DNA from: DATDAH01 sp963725155
GTDB lineage: Bacteria; Actinomycetota; Acidimicrobiia; Acidimicrobiales; DATDAH01
Direction: 5' to 3'
DNA: 64,000 nt
Assembly: GCA_963725155.1 (NCBI GenBank)
Contig: CAVRXU010000008.1
Span: 1,054,001 to 1,118,000, forward strand
The notes under the pieces are model-generated. The model was not told where the DNA came from, made no database searches, and saw only the letters and a list, made by a program, of their open reading frames with translations. Shown here piece after piece: positions 33,864 to 42,424 of the stretch; within the stretch, counting starts at the first letter, position 1, and the number at the start of each line of letters is the position of its first letter. A program made the position numbers and the translations under genes.

Positions 33864-35009
33864 TCAGTCCAGCGTCTGTAGGTAGGCGACGAGCTGGTCG
33901 ATCTGCTCCTCGCTGAGCTCGAGGTTGGGCATCCCTCGGGGCAGCGCGCCGTTCAGGGTGGCGGTGTCGGCGTACATCGGGATCTCGCCGGGCGGGTTGC
34001 GCAACCAGGCCTCGAGCTGCACCCGGTTGAACGTGCCCTCCTCGGCCAGGTGCGTGTCGATGTCGTGCAGGTCCTCGTCGTCGGCCTGCGCGTAGAGGCG
34101 GAACACCGAACCGGCGAAGGTGGAACGGGTCATGAGGTGGGTCAGGTCGGGGGCGGCGCCGGAGACGGTGGCGGCGCCCGTGTCGTCGTCGTTGAGCCCC
34201 CGGACCTGATGGCAGGACGTGCAGGTCGACGAGAAGAGGGTCTCGCCGTCGACGGCGTCTCCGGTCGCCGCTTCGGCGGGCTGCAGCTGGTTCTCCAGCC
34301 ACGCGTCGTACTCGTCCTGGGGCAGGGCGATGACCCGGATGCGCATGTTGGCGTGGGAGAGCCCGCAGAACTCGGTGCACTGGCCCCAGTAGGTCGCCGG
34401 GCTCGTCGGCCTCGAAGCTCAGCGGGTGGTGGCGGCCAGGCACGGCGTCCTTCTTGCCGTTCAGGGCGGGGATCCAGAAGCTGTGGATCACGTCGCATCG
34501 AGGTGATGTCGAGGTTGACCGGCTCACCCGCCGGGATGACCATCTCGTTCGGAGTCCGGAAGTCGTACGTCCCGTCGCCGTCGACGTCGTACTGGAAGTC
34601 CCACCACCACTGCTGGGCCGACGACGTCGATCTCGAGGGCGTCGTCGGGCTCGTCGTCCAGGTCGAAGAGGGTGGTCAGGGTGGCCACGGCCACGAAGGC
34701 CAGGATCACGGCGGGCAGGATCGTCCAGCCCAGCTCCAGGACCAGGTTGCCGTGGGTCTGGCTGGGCAGCTCCGAACCGTCGTCGTCCTTGCGCCGTCGG
34801 AAGCGGACGACCAGGTAGACGATGCCGAGCTCGACGAACAGGAAGACCAGCCCGGCGATGAGCATGACCGGCCGGAGCAGGTTGTCGATCGACTGGGCCT
34901 CCGGGCCCTTGGGGTCCAGCGTGTCCAGGGGGGCGTCACTGGCGCACCCCGCGGCGACCACCACCAGGAGGAGGCCGAGGGCCAGGGTGCGCAGGCGGAG
35001 GGACCTCAC
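33864..35009 (-). CDS. ctaC: Cytochrome c oxidase subunit II with cytochrome c domain (three frame breaks)
   Basis: A caa3-type subunit II. A lipoprotein-like signal (VVVAAGC) leads to two membrane helices, the CuA domain and a C-terminal cytochrome c. The CuA site reads GQCTEFCGLSHANM once the frame is corrected, and the heme motif is CTSCH with a likely Met ligand in PRGMPNLE. Breaks are near 34617, 34498 and 34392, each a single extra base. GTG 35009 is preferred; GTG 35054 would add 15 residues before the signal. It accepts electrons from the bc1-type complex through its own heme c. It ends seven bases before subunit I. Confidence 0.83.
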
Positions 35010-35059
35010 CGGCCGAGTGTGACCCACCGGATCGGGGGCATCCAAGTCGGTCACCGGCC

Positions 35060-35827
35060 CTACTCCCCGGCCTCGTGGGCCGGCTCTTCGTGGAAGTCGC
35101 GCTCGCCCGCGGCCACGCCTGCGATGCCGCCGCCGATGATGGCCAGAGCGCCCAGCAGGAGGAACGCGGTGGCCAGCGTGCCGCTGTGTCGCGGGCGGAT
35201 GAACACGATGATCGCCCCGACCATGAGCAGGGTGGCGGCGGTCGAGGCGATGACCACGGCGGTCAGGGGCGACACGGCCAGCAGCACGCGGGAGATGCCG
35301 AGGACCACGAAGAGGATGATCAGGACCGCGCTCACGGGGATCTCGATCGGCGCCATCAAACGGTTGCGGATGGCCCGGTTCACCTCGGGGTCACCCGTCG
35401 CCCGGTCGGCCCACACCTGGACCGCCCACTCGACGGCGGTGACGGCGAGCACGACCAGCCCGAGGATGAAGAGGCCGGCCCCGACGACCAGGCCGAGCGC
35501 GGTGACGATGAGCCCGAAGGCCCCGACCAGCGGCCAGGGACTGGCCGATGCGGGCGGCGCCACCTCGGGCAGGACGTCGCTGGCCTGGAGCGCCGCGGTC
35601 GCGTCCGGGTCGGCGTCCCGGAGGACGGCGCTGAACAGGCCGATGACCAGGGATGTCGTCCCGAGGAGGGTGAGCACGGCGTACCCGAAGTGCTCACCGA
35701 CGCCACCCTTGTAGCCCAGGGTGATGACGCCCACGACGTCGCCGCCGCTGGCGAGGCCGTAGACCGCCGCCCCGAGAAAGCCGAGGACGGCGTAGGCGAA
35801 GAACAGGCGAGAGCCGGTACCAACCAT
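35060..35827 (-). CDS. Seven-helix membrane protein of the oxidase operon, unknown family
   Basis: A 255-residue protein with about seven hydrophobic helices, a short polar loop after the second (ADPDATAALQASDVLPEV) and a Glu-rich C-terminus. No heme or copper motif is evident, and His residues are scarce in the helices. It lies six bases after the subunit III-like gene and 50 bases before subunit II, and so links the histidine-less oxidase pair to the canonical operon. I do not recognise the family. A structural or assembly role in the oxidase complex is inferred from position. Confidence 0.6.
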   Translation of the reverse strand: MVGTGSRLFFAYAVLGFLGAAVYGLASGGDVVGVITLGYKGGVGEHFGYAVLTLLGTTSLVIGLFSAVLRDADPDATAALQASDVLPEVAPPASASPWPLVGAFGLIVTALGLVVGAGLFILGLVVLAVTAVEWAVQVWADRATGDPEVNRAIRNRLMAPIEIPVSAVLIILFVVLGISRVLLAVSPLTAVVIASTAATLLMVGAIIVFIRPRHSGTLATAFLLLGALAIIGGGIAGVAAGERDFHEEPAHEAGE

Positions 35828-35833
35828 GAGCTC

Positions 35834-36448
35834 CTACTTGGTCACGTAGACGGCGTACCAGATCACGATGTAGATCGCGACCGAGGCGTTCCAGAAGATG
35901 GCGGCGGCGGCGATGCCTTCGCTGTCCCGCCCGGAGTACTGGCCCCCGAGGGTGCGGAAGGCCATGAGGGCGACGAACACCATCGCGGCGATGATCGTGG
36001 CGATGTGGAAGCCGCCGATGACGTAGAGCATCAGCTCGGGGATGCTGCGGCCGATCGCCGCCCCCATCTGGGTGAAGAGGTAGACGGCCGAGTTGATGTA
36101 GGCCAGGCCGAGGATCAGGGTCAGGCCGAGGGCCACGTAGGCGTTGGGCCGGTCGTCGTTGGCGATCGAGTAGCGGGCCCACTGCAGGGTGATCACCGAC
36201 ATGAGGAGGGTGACCGCGCCCATGTTGGGCGGTGAGAGCGGGATGACCACGCCCTCCGGCAGCCAAGCCCCGTCGGTGCCGGCCCGGAGGGCGACGTAGG
36301 CCCCGATGAGGGCGGCGAAGGCCATGACCACGGCCGAGGACCCGAGCACGGTGCCCACCAGCAGCACGCGGGGCCGGGCCGGGGCCGGCGGAGCGGCCAG
36401 GGCGGGGTACATCGGCTCGAGGCCGGCGGGCTCAGCGGTCGTGGCCAT
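35834..36448 (-). CDS. Subunit III-like protein of a divergent oxidase
   Basis: A 204-residue membrane protein of the heme-copper oxidase subunit III superfamily with five helices. PPNMGAVTLLMSVITLQWA and YVIGGFHIATIIAAMVFV align with SU III, as does the last helix IFWNASVAIYIVIWY. In true subunit III (at 31195-31813) that last segment is YWHFVDIVW; here the His and Asp are gone. The ATG at 36448 directly follows the stop of the subunit I-like gene. The pair therefore diverged together and probably forms one complex. Confidence 0.75.
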   Translation of the reverse strand: MATTAEPAGLEPMYPALAAPPAPARPRVLLVGTVLGSSAVVMAFAALIGAYVALRAGTDGAWLPEGVVIPLSPPNMGAVTLLMSVITLQWARYSIANDDRPNAYVALGLTLILGLAYINSAVYLFTQMGAAIGRSIPELMLYVIGGFHIATIIAAMVFVALMAFRTLGGQYSGRDSEGIAAAAIFWNASVAIYIVIWYAVYVTK

Positions 36449-38068
36449 CTACGCCCCTTCCTCGGCGGCGACCAGCGGCGTGGCCGAGGTCACCTCGGGC
36501 ACGGGCTCGGGGAAGTTGCCCGTCGGGGGCGGGGAGGGGGTCGACCACTCGAGGGTCTGACCGCCCCAGGGATCGGCGGCGTCGTCGGCCGTGCGGCGAC
36601 CGGCGATGACCTTCACCAGGGCGAGGACGGCGACGAGCGCGCCCACCGCGAGCAAGATCGAACCGATGGCGGCGATCAGGTTGAAGGTGTCGACGCCGTC
36701 TCGGGGGTCGAAGCCCTCGAAGGAGTTGGCCGGCTCGTCGAGGATGCCGGCGACGCCCTCGGCGGCGGCGAGCACGACCCCACCACCTGCGATCAGGAGC
36801 CCAGCCGCGATGCCCAGGACCGAGGGGACGTACCGGCCCCAGAGCTTGGGGGCCCACCAACAGATGGCGGCGACGGCGGCCACGAGCGAGGCGGTGAAGA
36901 CGAGGTTCATCTGCCCGACCACCCACGTGGTGCCCAGGAGGTGGAACGACTCGACGACGGCGGCGGCGCCGGCCCCCACTGCGGCCAGCAGCAGGAACAG
37001 GCCGAGCATGGCAAGAAGGAAGGCGGGGCGCAGCTTCGGGCGGTTCTGGCGGGCGCTGTCGGCCATGCCGCCGAGCACGAGCAGGACGGGCAGGCCGATG
37101 GCGAAGGCCATGCCGATGTAGAGCGCCTCGGTGACCAGGTCCGGGTAGTAGCGGGGCTGGGCCCAGGCCCCGAACGCCAGGATGCCGAACCCACCGATGC
37201 CGGCCCAGACGATGCCCCGGCGACGCTGGACGGACGCCGCGGCGACGGGCACGATCTCGGCCACCACCCCCAGGACCGGGATGGCCATGGCGTAGACCTG
37301 AGGTTGGGCGAAGGCCCACTCGAGGCGGGAGAACACCTCCCCTGCCTGACCGAAGAGGACCTGGCCGTAGCGCAGGTCCAGGTAGGCGAGGAGGAGGCCG
37401 CCCATCAGGACCGGCAGGGAGAGCAGCCACACCACGCCGGCCACCAGCATCGACCAGGCGAAGGGCGGTACCTGCAGCAGCGACATGTGCCGCGGCCGCA
37501 GGGCGATGACCGTGGTGGCCACGCAGACCGAGGCCAGGAGGAGCCCGGCGATGACGAGGCCGAGGCCCAGCAGGCCGAGGGCGATGGCGTCGGGCTCGAG
37601 GCTCTCGGTGGCGGCGACCCCGCCGTCGATGGCATAGCTGAGCAGGAGGATGATGGCCCCGCCCAGCCAGGTCCAGAGGGCCGCGGCCGCGGCGCGCGGG
37701 AAGGCGATGGTCGACGCCCCCACCTGCAGGGGCACGATCGCCGTGGCCAAGCCGATGAAGAGGGGCAGGACGACCAGGAAGGTGAGGCCGACCCGGTAGA
37801 GGGAGAAGAACTGCAGGACGTGGTCGTTGCCGAGGACCTCGAGCTCGTCGACGGTGATCCGCTCGACGCTCAGGAGGACACCGACCACCGCGATGAGCAG
37901 CAGGAAGAGGCCGGACGCGCCGATCCAGACGCGGCCGACGGTCTTGTGGTCACCGGTGCCGAGGACCGCAGGAAGGCCCCGCGGCTCGCGATGGGTGCCG
38001 GCGTCGGCCGGATCGCGGTCGGAGGTCGTCTCGGGGGGCGAGGACGCGGGGGTCTCGGTCACGGTCAT
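36449..38068 (-). CDS. Heme-copper oxidase subunit I paralog lacking all six metal histidines
   Basis: A 539-residue, about 12-helix protein that aligns along its full length with subunit I of the same operon. Shared anchors are GDHKTVG (39-45), PLQVGAS (113-119), AFPR (122-125), VVAEIVPV (268-275) and the tail DPWGGQTLEW. Every ligand position is changed: heme a His to Tyr91 (FSLYR), CuB His to Gln255 (FAQPQVY, Tyr259 kept), the CuB His pair to Gln304-Pro305 (WAQPRYY), and the helix X histidines to Gln386 and Asn388 (VVGQMNLVF). It cannot bind heme a, heme a3 or CuB in the known way. The frame is intact and codon use normal, so it is under selection. It is the first gene of the oxidase operon. 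Role unknown. Confidence 0.85.
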   Translation of the reverse strand: MTVTETPASSPPETTSDRDPADAGTHREPRGLPAVLGTGDHKTVGRVWIGASGLFLLLIAVVGVLLSVERITVDELEVLGNDHVLQFFSLYRVGLTFLVVLPLFIGLATAIVPLQVGASTIAFPRAAAAALWTWLGGAIILLLSYAIDGGVAATESLEPDAIALGLLGLGLVIAGLLLASVCVATTVIALRPRHMSLLQVPPFAWSMLVAGVVWLLSLPVLMGGLLLAYLDLRYGQVLFGQAGEVFSRLEWAFAQPQVYAMAIPVLGVVAEIVPVAAASVQRRRGIVWAGIGGFGILAFGAWAQPRYYPDLVTEALYIGMAFAIGLPVLLVLGGMADSARQNRPKLRPAFLLAMLGLFLLLAAVGAGAAAVVESFHLLGTTWVVGQMNLVFTASLVAAVAAICWWAPKLWGRYVPSVLGIAAGLLIAGGGVVLAAAEGVAGILDEPANSFEGFDPRDGVDTFNLIAAIGSILLAVGALVAVLALVKVIAGRRTADDAADPWGGQTLEWSTPSPPPTGNFPEPVPEVTSATPLVAAEEGA

Positions 38069-38111
38069 GGCCGGTTCGGGACTTTACACAGGGGGTCTGG
38101 AGCGAAGGGAA

Positions 38112-38999
38112 TCACAACAGCCACGCATCCAGCGCCATCACGCCGAAGAGGAGGCTCACGTAGGTGATGGACCAGTGGAACAGGGCCATCGCCCGCTCAG
38201 GGGTGGGATCGTCCCGCAGGCGGACGCTCTGGAGGGTGAACACCGCCCCCAGCACGACGGCGGCGGCCGAGTAGAGCAGGCCCATGTCGGCGACCGGGAT
38301 GAACAGCAGCGTGAGGGCCCAGACGACCACCGTGTAGGCCACGATCTGGCGACCCACGGTGGCGTCGTCGGCGACCGAGGGCAGCATCGGGACCGACGCC
38401 GCCGAGTAGTCCTCGCGGTAGCGGATGGCCAGGGCCCAGAAGTGGGGCGGCGTCCAGAAGAAGATGACGGCGAAGAGCACGACGGGGGCCCACGCCAGCT
38501 CGCCGGTCACCGCGGTCCAGCCGATGAGCGTGGGCACCGCGCCGGCGGCGCCGCCGATGACGATGTTCTGACGGGAGGTCCGCTTCAGCCAGAGCGTGTA
38601 GACGAACACGTAGAAGAGGCAGGCCGAGACGGCCAGCACCGCGCTCAGCAGGTTGACCTGCCACCACAACAGCGCGAAGGCCGCGATCTCGAGGCCGAGA
38701 GCGAAGGTGAGCGCCGCCCGCGGCGTCAGTTCGCCGGTGACCAGCGGTCGGTGGCGGGTCCGCTCCATGAGGGCGTCGATGTCGCGGTCGACGACCATGT
38801 TGATGGCGTTGGCCCCGCCGGCGGCCAGCGTGCCGCCGAGGACGGTGAACAGCACCAGGTCCAAGGGGGGCACGCCCCGCTCGGCCACGAACATGACCGG
38901 CACCGTGGTCACGAGCAGGAGCTCGATGATCCGCGGCTTGGTGAGGGCGACGTACGCCCCGATCCGGGACCGCGTCGACGTGAGGGTCGTGACCGCCAT
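38112..38999 (-). CDS. ctaB: Heme O synthase (protoheme IX farnesyltransferase)
   Basis: A 295-residue UbiA-family prenyltransferase that farnesylates heme B to heme O for the aa3-type oxidase. The two Asp-rich sites are NMVVDRDIDALMERT and YREDYSAASVPML. About nine helices are predicted. ATG 38999 fits the usual N-terminus; a long open frame upstream runs antisense to ctaA and is spurious. It diverges from ctaA with an 79-base gap and lies 43 bases upstream of the subunit I-like gene on the same strand. Confidence 0.93.
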   Translation of the reverse strand: MAVTTLTSTRSRIGAYVALTKPRIIELLLVTTVPVMFVAERGVPPLDLVLFTVLGGTLAAGGANAINMVVDRDIDALMERTRHRPLVTGELTPRAALTFALGLEIAAFALLWWQVNLLSAVLAVSACLFYVFVYTLWLKRTSRQNIVIGGAAGAVPTLIGWTAVTGELAWAPVVLFAVIFFWTPPHFWALAIRYREDYSAASVPMLPSVADDATVGRQIVAYTVVVWALTLLFIPVADMGLLYSAAAVVLGAVFTLQSVRLRDDPTPERAMALFHWSITYVSLLFGVMALDAWLL

Positions 39000-39045
39000 G
39001 CGAGGCCCGACTGTACGGGGCGGCGCCCCATCCCCCCAATGCGGA

Positions 39046-39063
39046 GGACGCCCGAAGGCGTCC
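39046..39063 (+). other. Hairpin upstream of ctaA
   Basis: GGACGCC (39046-39052) pairs perfectly with GGCGTCC (39057-39063) around a CGAA loop, 15 bases before the ctaA start. It could be a leader stem-loop or part of the divergent promoter region; no role is shown by sequence. Confidence 0.4.
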
Positions 39064-39078
39064 CTAGCCTGGCCCTTC

Positions 39079-39975
39079 GTGACGCGGCTCGAACTGACCC
39101 CGGTGGCGTACCGCCGGGTGACCGCTGTGGCCCTGGTGGCCCTGGTGTTCATCGTGCTCACCGGCGCCGCCGTCCGCCTGACCGGATCGGGGCTGGGATG
39201 CCCGGACTGGCCCACCTGCGACGGCGACCAGATCGTCTCGGAGTTCCGGGAGACGCCGGAGATCATCGAGTTCGTCAACCGGATGATCACCGGCCTGGTG
39301 TCGGTCGCCGTCGCCGCCGCCGTGCTCGGCTCGTTGCGGCGCATGCCCCGCCGACGGGACCTCACGCTGCTGTCGTGGGGCCTGGTCGCCGGCGTCCTGG
39401 CCCAGATCGTGCTGGGCGGGGTCACCGTCCTCTTGGAGCTCACCCCGCCGGCGGTGATGGCCCACTTCCTGCTCTCGATGGCCCTGGTGGCCGACGCCGT
39501 GGTCCTGCACCACCGGGCCGGCGAGCCCGATGTCGGCGTCCGGCGACCCGACGTGACGCCGGCGACGCTCTGGTTGGGCTGGACCACCGTGACCGTGACC
39601 GCCGTTGTCGTCTTCGTCGGGACGATGGTCACGGGGACGGGCCCCCACGGCGGCGACCCCGATGTCGAACGTCTCCCCTTCGCCATCCGTGAGGTGGCCC
39701 GGGTGCACGGGGCCTTCGCCTGGCTGCTGACCGCCCTGCTCCTGGTCCTCATGGTCCGCACCCGACGGGGCTGGGGCGTGCTCGCCGCCGTCGCCGCCCA
39801 GATCACCATCGGCTACATCCAGTACTTCAACGGTGTGCCCGAGGGGCTGGTCGCCCTCCACGTGCTCGGGGCCACCCTGGTGTGGATCACCGTCCTCCAG
39901 CTCCACCTCTCCCTCTGGACCGTCGACCCCTCGCCGGTCACCCCCGCGCCGACGGCCGAGCCGGTACCCGCATGA
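39079..39975 (+). CDS. ctaA: Heme A synthase (COX15/CtaA)
   Basis: A 298-residue membrane protein of the CtaA/COX15 family that oxidises the heme O methyl group to make heme A. The N-terminal motif TGAAVRLTGSGLGCPDWPTC has the conserved cysteine pair, and histidines recur in MAHFLLSM, VLHHRAG, RVHGAFAW and ALHVLGA, the expected heme ligands. GTG 39079 is divergent from ctaB. Its stop overlaps the clpS start by four bases, an accidental-looking pairing of unrelated functions. Confidence 0.92.
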   Translation: MTRLELTPVAYRRVTAVALVALVFIVLTGAAVRLTGSGLGCPDWPTCDGDQIVSEFRETPEIIEFVNRMITGLVSVAVAAAVLGSLRRMPRRRDLTLLSWGLVAGVLAQIVLGGVTVLLELTPPAVMAHFLLSMALVADAVVLHHRAGEPDVGVRRPDVTPATLWLGWTTVTVTAVVVFVGTMVTGTGPHGGDPDVERLPFAIREVARVHGAFAWLLTALLLVLMVRTRRGWGVLAAVAAQITIGYIQYFNGVPEGLVALHVLGATLVWITVLQLHLSLWTVDPSPVTPAPTAEPVPA

Positions 39976-40268
39976 GCACCACCCCGGCCGAGGTCGACGT
40001 CCCCGACACCGTCGATGTCACCGACCCCGACCGCCCCTGGATCGTCCTGGTCTGGAACGACCCCATCAACCTGATGTCGTACGTGACCTACGTGTTCCAG
40101 AAGCTGTTCGGCTACTCACTGGAGAAGGCCACCAGCCTGATGCTGGACGTGCACGAGAAGGGGCGGGCCGTGGTCGCCAACGGGACCCGGGAGAAGGCCG
40201 AGTTGGACGTCTTCCGCCTCCACGAGCACGGCCTGTGGGCCACGATGCAGCAGGAGGACGCGTCCTGA
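39972..40268 (+). CDS. clpS: ClpS adaptor protein
   Basis: A 98-residue adaptor that delivers N-degron substrates to ClpA/ClpC. WIVLVWNDPINLMSYVTYVF and MLDVHEKGRAVV are the family's substrate- and Clp-binding regions. It precedes a DUF2017 gene with a one-base overlap, a pairing typical of Actinobacteria. Confidence 0.93.
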   Translation: MSTTPAEVDVPDTVDVTDPDRPWIVLVWNDPINLMSYVTYVFQKLFGYSLEKATSLMLDVHEKGRAVVANGTREKAELDVFRLHEHGLWATMQQEDAS

Positions 40269-40783
40269 TGGTGTTCGGCTTCGGAGGGGGGCCGATCCGG
40301 CGGGAGCGGGACGGGAGCTTCACCGTCCGCCTGAGCGAGCCCGAGCAGCTCCTGCTGAAGTCGCTGCTGGCCCAGCTCCGGACGCTGCTGAAGGTGGAGG
40401 GCGGCTCCGAGATCACCGACGAGTCCGGGGCCCGCCGCCTCTTCCCCACCGCCTACGCCGGTCGCGACGACCTCGAGGCCGAGTACCAGGCCATGGTCCA
40501 CGACGACCTCCTGGCCCGGCGGCTGGCCAACATCGACGAGATCGAGTCCACGATCGCGCTCCCGTCGCTCGACGAGGACCAGCTCGGCACCTGGCTGCGG
40601 TCGTTCAACGACCTCCGTCTCGTCCTGGGCACCCGCCTCGACGTGTCCGAGGACGCCCTCGGCCCCATCGACCCCGACGATCCCGACGCCCCGGCCCAGG
40701 CCGCCTACGAGTACCTCGGCTGGCTCCTGGAGGCCACCGTCAGCGCGCTCACCGGCTCCCTCCCGGACCCCGAGGACGACTAG
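40268..40783 (+). CDS. DUF2017 protein (ClpS neighbour)
   Basis: A 171-residue soluble protein of the DUF2017 family. FTVRLSEPEQLLLKSLLAQLR near the N-terminus and FNDLRLVLGTRLDVSED in the second half match the family pattern. The family is almost always encoded beside ClpS in Actinobacteria, hinting at a link with regulated proteolysis, but no activity is known to me. ATG 40268 shares its first base with the clpS stop. The end overlaps a convergent gene by four bases. Confidence 0.83.
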   Translation: MVFGFGGGPIRRERDGSFTVRLSEPEQLLLKSLLAQLRTLLKVEGGSEITDESGARRLFPTAYAGRDDLEAEYQAMVHDDLLARRLANIDEIESTIALPSLDEDQLGTWLRSFNDLRLVLGTRLDVSEDALGPIDPDDPDAPAQAAYEYLGWLLEATVSALTGSLPDPEDD

Positions 40784-41256
40784 ACGAGGCCTTCGGCTCG
40801 GCGGCGGCGGAGGTGGACGAAGGCTTTGGCGGCGCCCCACTCGATGCCGGGGTCCCGCAGCTCCGGCGCGATGTCCTCGAAGGCGGCCGGAGCCAAGGCG
40901 TAGACGTCGGCCGGAAAGGCGCGCACCGCGAAGTCGTCGCGCTGGACCGGTCGGGCGCCGAGCTCCGCCAAGACGGCCGTGGCCGGGCCGATCCCCTCCC
41001 GCAGGACGGCGAGCGGTGTGGTCGTCTGGGCGTCGATGTCAGTGGCCAACAGCTCCCGGATGCGGGGCATGACCTGAGCCTTGGCCTGCTTGGCCGCGGC
41101 CTCGGCCGCCAGGACGAAGCGGTCTCCGCCGTCCAGGCGCTGGGCGGCCGCGACCCGCCGGACGGCGCCGATCAGCCACGGGCTCACCGCGGCGTCGATG
41201 GCGTCGGCGAGGGCGGCCGCCTTCTCGGCCAGGGCGTGGTCCATCTCCTCCTCCAC
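40780..41256 (-). CDS. Conserved-looking hypothetical protein
   Basis: About 158 residues from GTG 41256 (ATG 41244 is an alternative). It is largely helical with no signal peptide; the core QAKAQVMPRIRELLATDID and the tail KAFVHLRRRRAEGLV are the most distinctive parts. I do not recognise the family. It is divergent from the DUF427 gene (18-base gap) and convergent with DUF2017. Codon use and the tight fit between neighbours argue that it is a real gene. Confidence 0.6.
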   Translation of the reverse strand: MEEEMDHALAEKAAALADAIDAAVSPWLIGAVRRVAAAQRLDGGDRFVLAAEAAAKQAKAQVMPRIRELLATDIDAQTTTPLAVLREGIGPATAVLAELGARPVQRDDFAVRAFPADVYALAPAAFEDIAPELRDPGIEWGAAKAFVHLRRRRAEGLV

Positions 41257-41274
41257 GGCGCCATCCTGGCGGGC

Positions 41275-41775
41275 ATGGCCTCCCGCCCCACCCGAATCCC
41301 ACCCGGACCCGGCCAGGAGTCGGTCTGGGACTACCCCCGACCCCCGCGCGTCGAGCCCACCGACCGCCGCGTCCGGGTCGTGCTCGGTGGGGTGGTGATC
41401 GCCGACACCACCAAGGCGCTCCGGGTCCTGGAGACGAGTCAGCCGCCCGCCTTCTACCTCCCGCCTGACGACGTGGCCATGGAGCACCTCGAACCCACCG
41501 CGAAGCACAGCTTCTGTGAGTGGAAGGGCCATGCCGGCTACTGGACGGTCACCGTGGGCGACCGGGTCGCCCGTGACGGGGCCTGGTCCTACCCGGCCCC
41601 GAACGCCGCCTTCGCCGCCATCGCCGACCACCTGGCCTTCTACCCCCGGGCCATGGACGGCTGTTTCGTCGACGAGGAGCGGGTCGAGAGCAACGACGGC
41701 GACTTCTACGGTGGCTGGATCACGTCGTCGGTGGTCGGCCCCTTCAAGGGCGCGCCGGGCACCGGCCACTGGTAG
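41275..41775 (+). CDS. DUF427 family protein
   Basis: A 166-residue protein with the DUF427 beta-barrel signature: VRVVLGGVVIADTTKALRVLE, YLPPDDVAMEHL, CEWKGHAGYW and WSYPAPNAAF. The conserved Cys-x-Trp-Lys-Gly segment is intact. Function is unestablished. It stands alone, diverging from a hypothetical gene and converging with the LmeA-like gene one base apart. Confidence 0.85.
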   Translation: MASRPTRIPPGPGQESVWDYPRPPRVEPTDRRVRVVLGGVVIADTTKALRVLETSQPPAFYLPPDDVAMEHLEPTAKHSFCEWKGHAGYWTVTVGDRVARDGAWSYPAPNAAFAAIADHLAFYPRAMDGCFVDEERVESNDGDFYGGWITSSVVGPFKGAPGTGHW

Positions 41776-41776
41776 G

Positions 41777-42424
41777 TCAGACGCGCACGCGTCTCGAGGC
41801 TTCGCCGAGGACGCGGTTCACGATCGGCGGGAGGGTGTCGGTGACACAGGTCAGCGTGACCTGCTGGTCGGCGACGACGACGGTCGGGGGACAGTTCATG
41901 AAGCGACCGAGGCGCAGCGGCACGACCACCGGTCCGGCGCCGCCGCCCTCGAGGACGAGGTCGTCGCCGGCCATAGCCGCCTGCACGGTGACGCCACCGG
42001 CGGTGACCGTGCCGTCCGCGGCGACGTCCACAGGCACCCCCACGAGCGCGGCGATGGTGCTCTCACTGAGGGAGATGGAGGTCGTCGCCTCGTCGATGTC
42101 GGTCACCTCGACCTGGCCGTTGAAGGCCGACACCCGGTCGAAGACCAAGCCGTCCACCTCGAGCCGGAACTGGTCGACGGTCACGCCCCGCTCGAGCACC
42201 CCGTCCAGCTCGAGGGTGGCGCTGACCTCGCCGTAGGCGCCGAGGCGACCGAGGAACGGAAAGGAGTCGATGACGAACGAGGCGTCCTCGACTTCGACGC
42301 GGTCGCCGTTCACGAACTCGTCCTCCACCCGCCGCTCGACGAAGCCCTTGGCCACCACGTCGAGCACGAGATAGAGGAGCACGAAGGCCAGGAGCACCCC
42401 GACCGTGACCAGGAGGCGCCTCAC
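41777..42424 (-). CDS. LmeA/DUF2993-like lipid-binding protein
   Basis: A 215-residue protein with one N-terminal anchor helix (about 3-25) and a DUF2993 domain. Members such as mycobacterial LmeA bind phospholipids and support lipomannan elongation outside the membrane. Beta-strand-rich segments such as VSAFNGQVEVTDIDEA and a Cys pair near the C-terminus fit the family. It is the third gene of an AlaX-LarE-LmeA run and overlaps larE by four bases. Confidence 0.75.
   Translation of the reverse strand: MRRLLVTVGVLLAFVLLYLVLDVVAKGFVERRVEDEFVNGDRVEVEDASFVIDSFPFLGRLGAYGEVSATLELDGVLERGVTVDQFRLEVDGLVFDRVSAFNGQVEVTDIDEATTSISLSESTIAALVGVPVDVAADGTVTAGGVTVQAAMAGDDLVLEGGGAGPVVVPLRLGRFMNCPPTVVVADQQVTLTCVTDTLPPIVNRVLGEASRRVRV

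Noticed and set aside
31195..35009. Programmed frameshifting in the oxidase genes
   Set aside because: Twelve shifts in both directions, at unrelated sequences without shared slippery heptamers or downstream pseudoknots, fit sequencing error far better than recoding.
36449..38068. Histidine-less subunit I as a frame or alignment artefact
   Set aside because: The surrounding anchors (AFPR, PLQ-GA, V-EI-PV, the C-terminal DPW tail) align without gaps around each missing ligand, and the 539-codon frame is uninterrupted.
38112..39809. A 565-residue extended CtaB
   Set aside because: The first 270 residues are the antisense of ctaA; ATG 38999 gives the normal protein.
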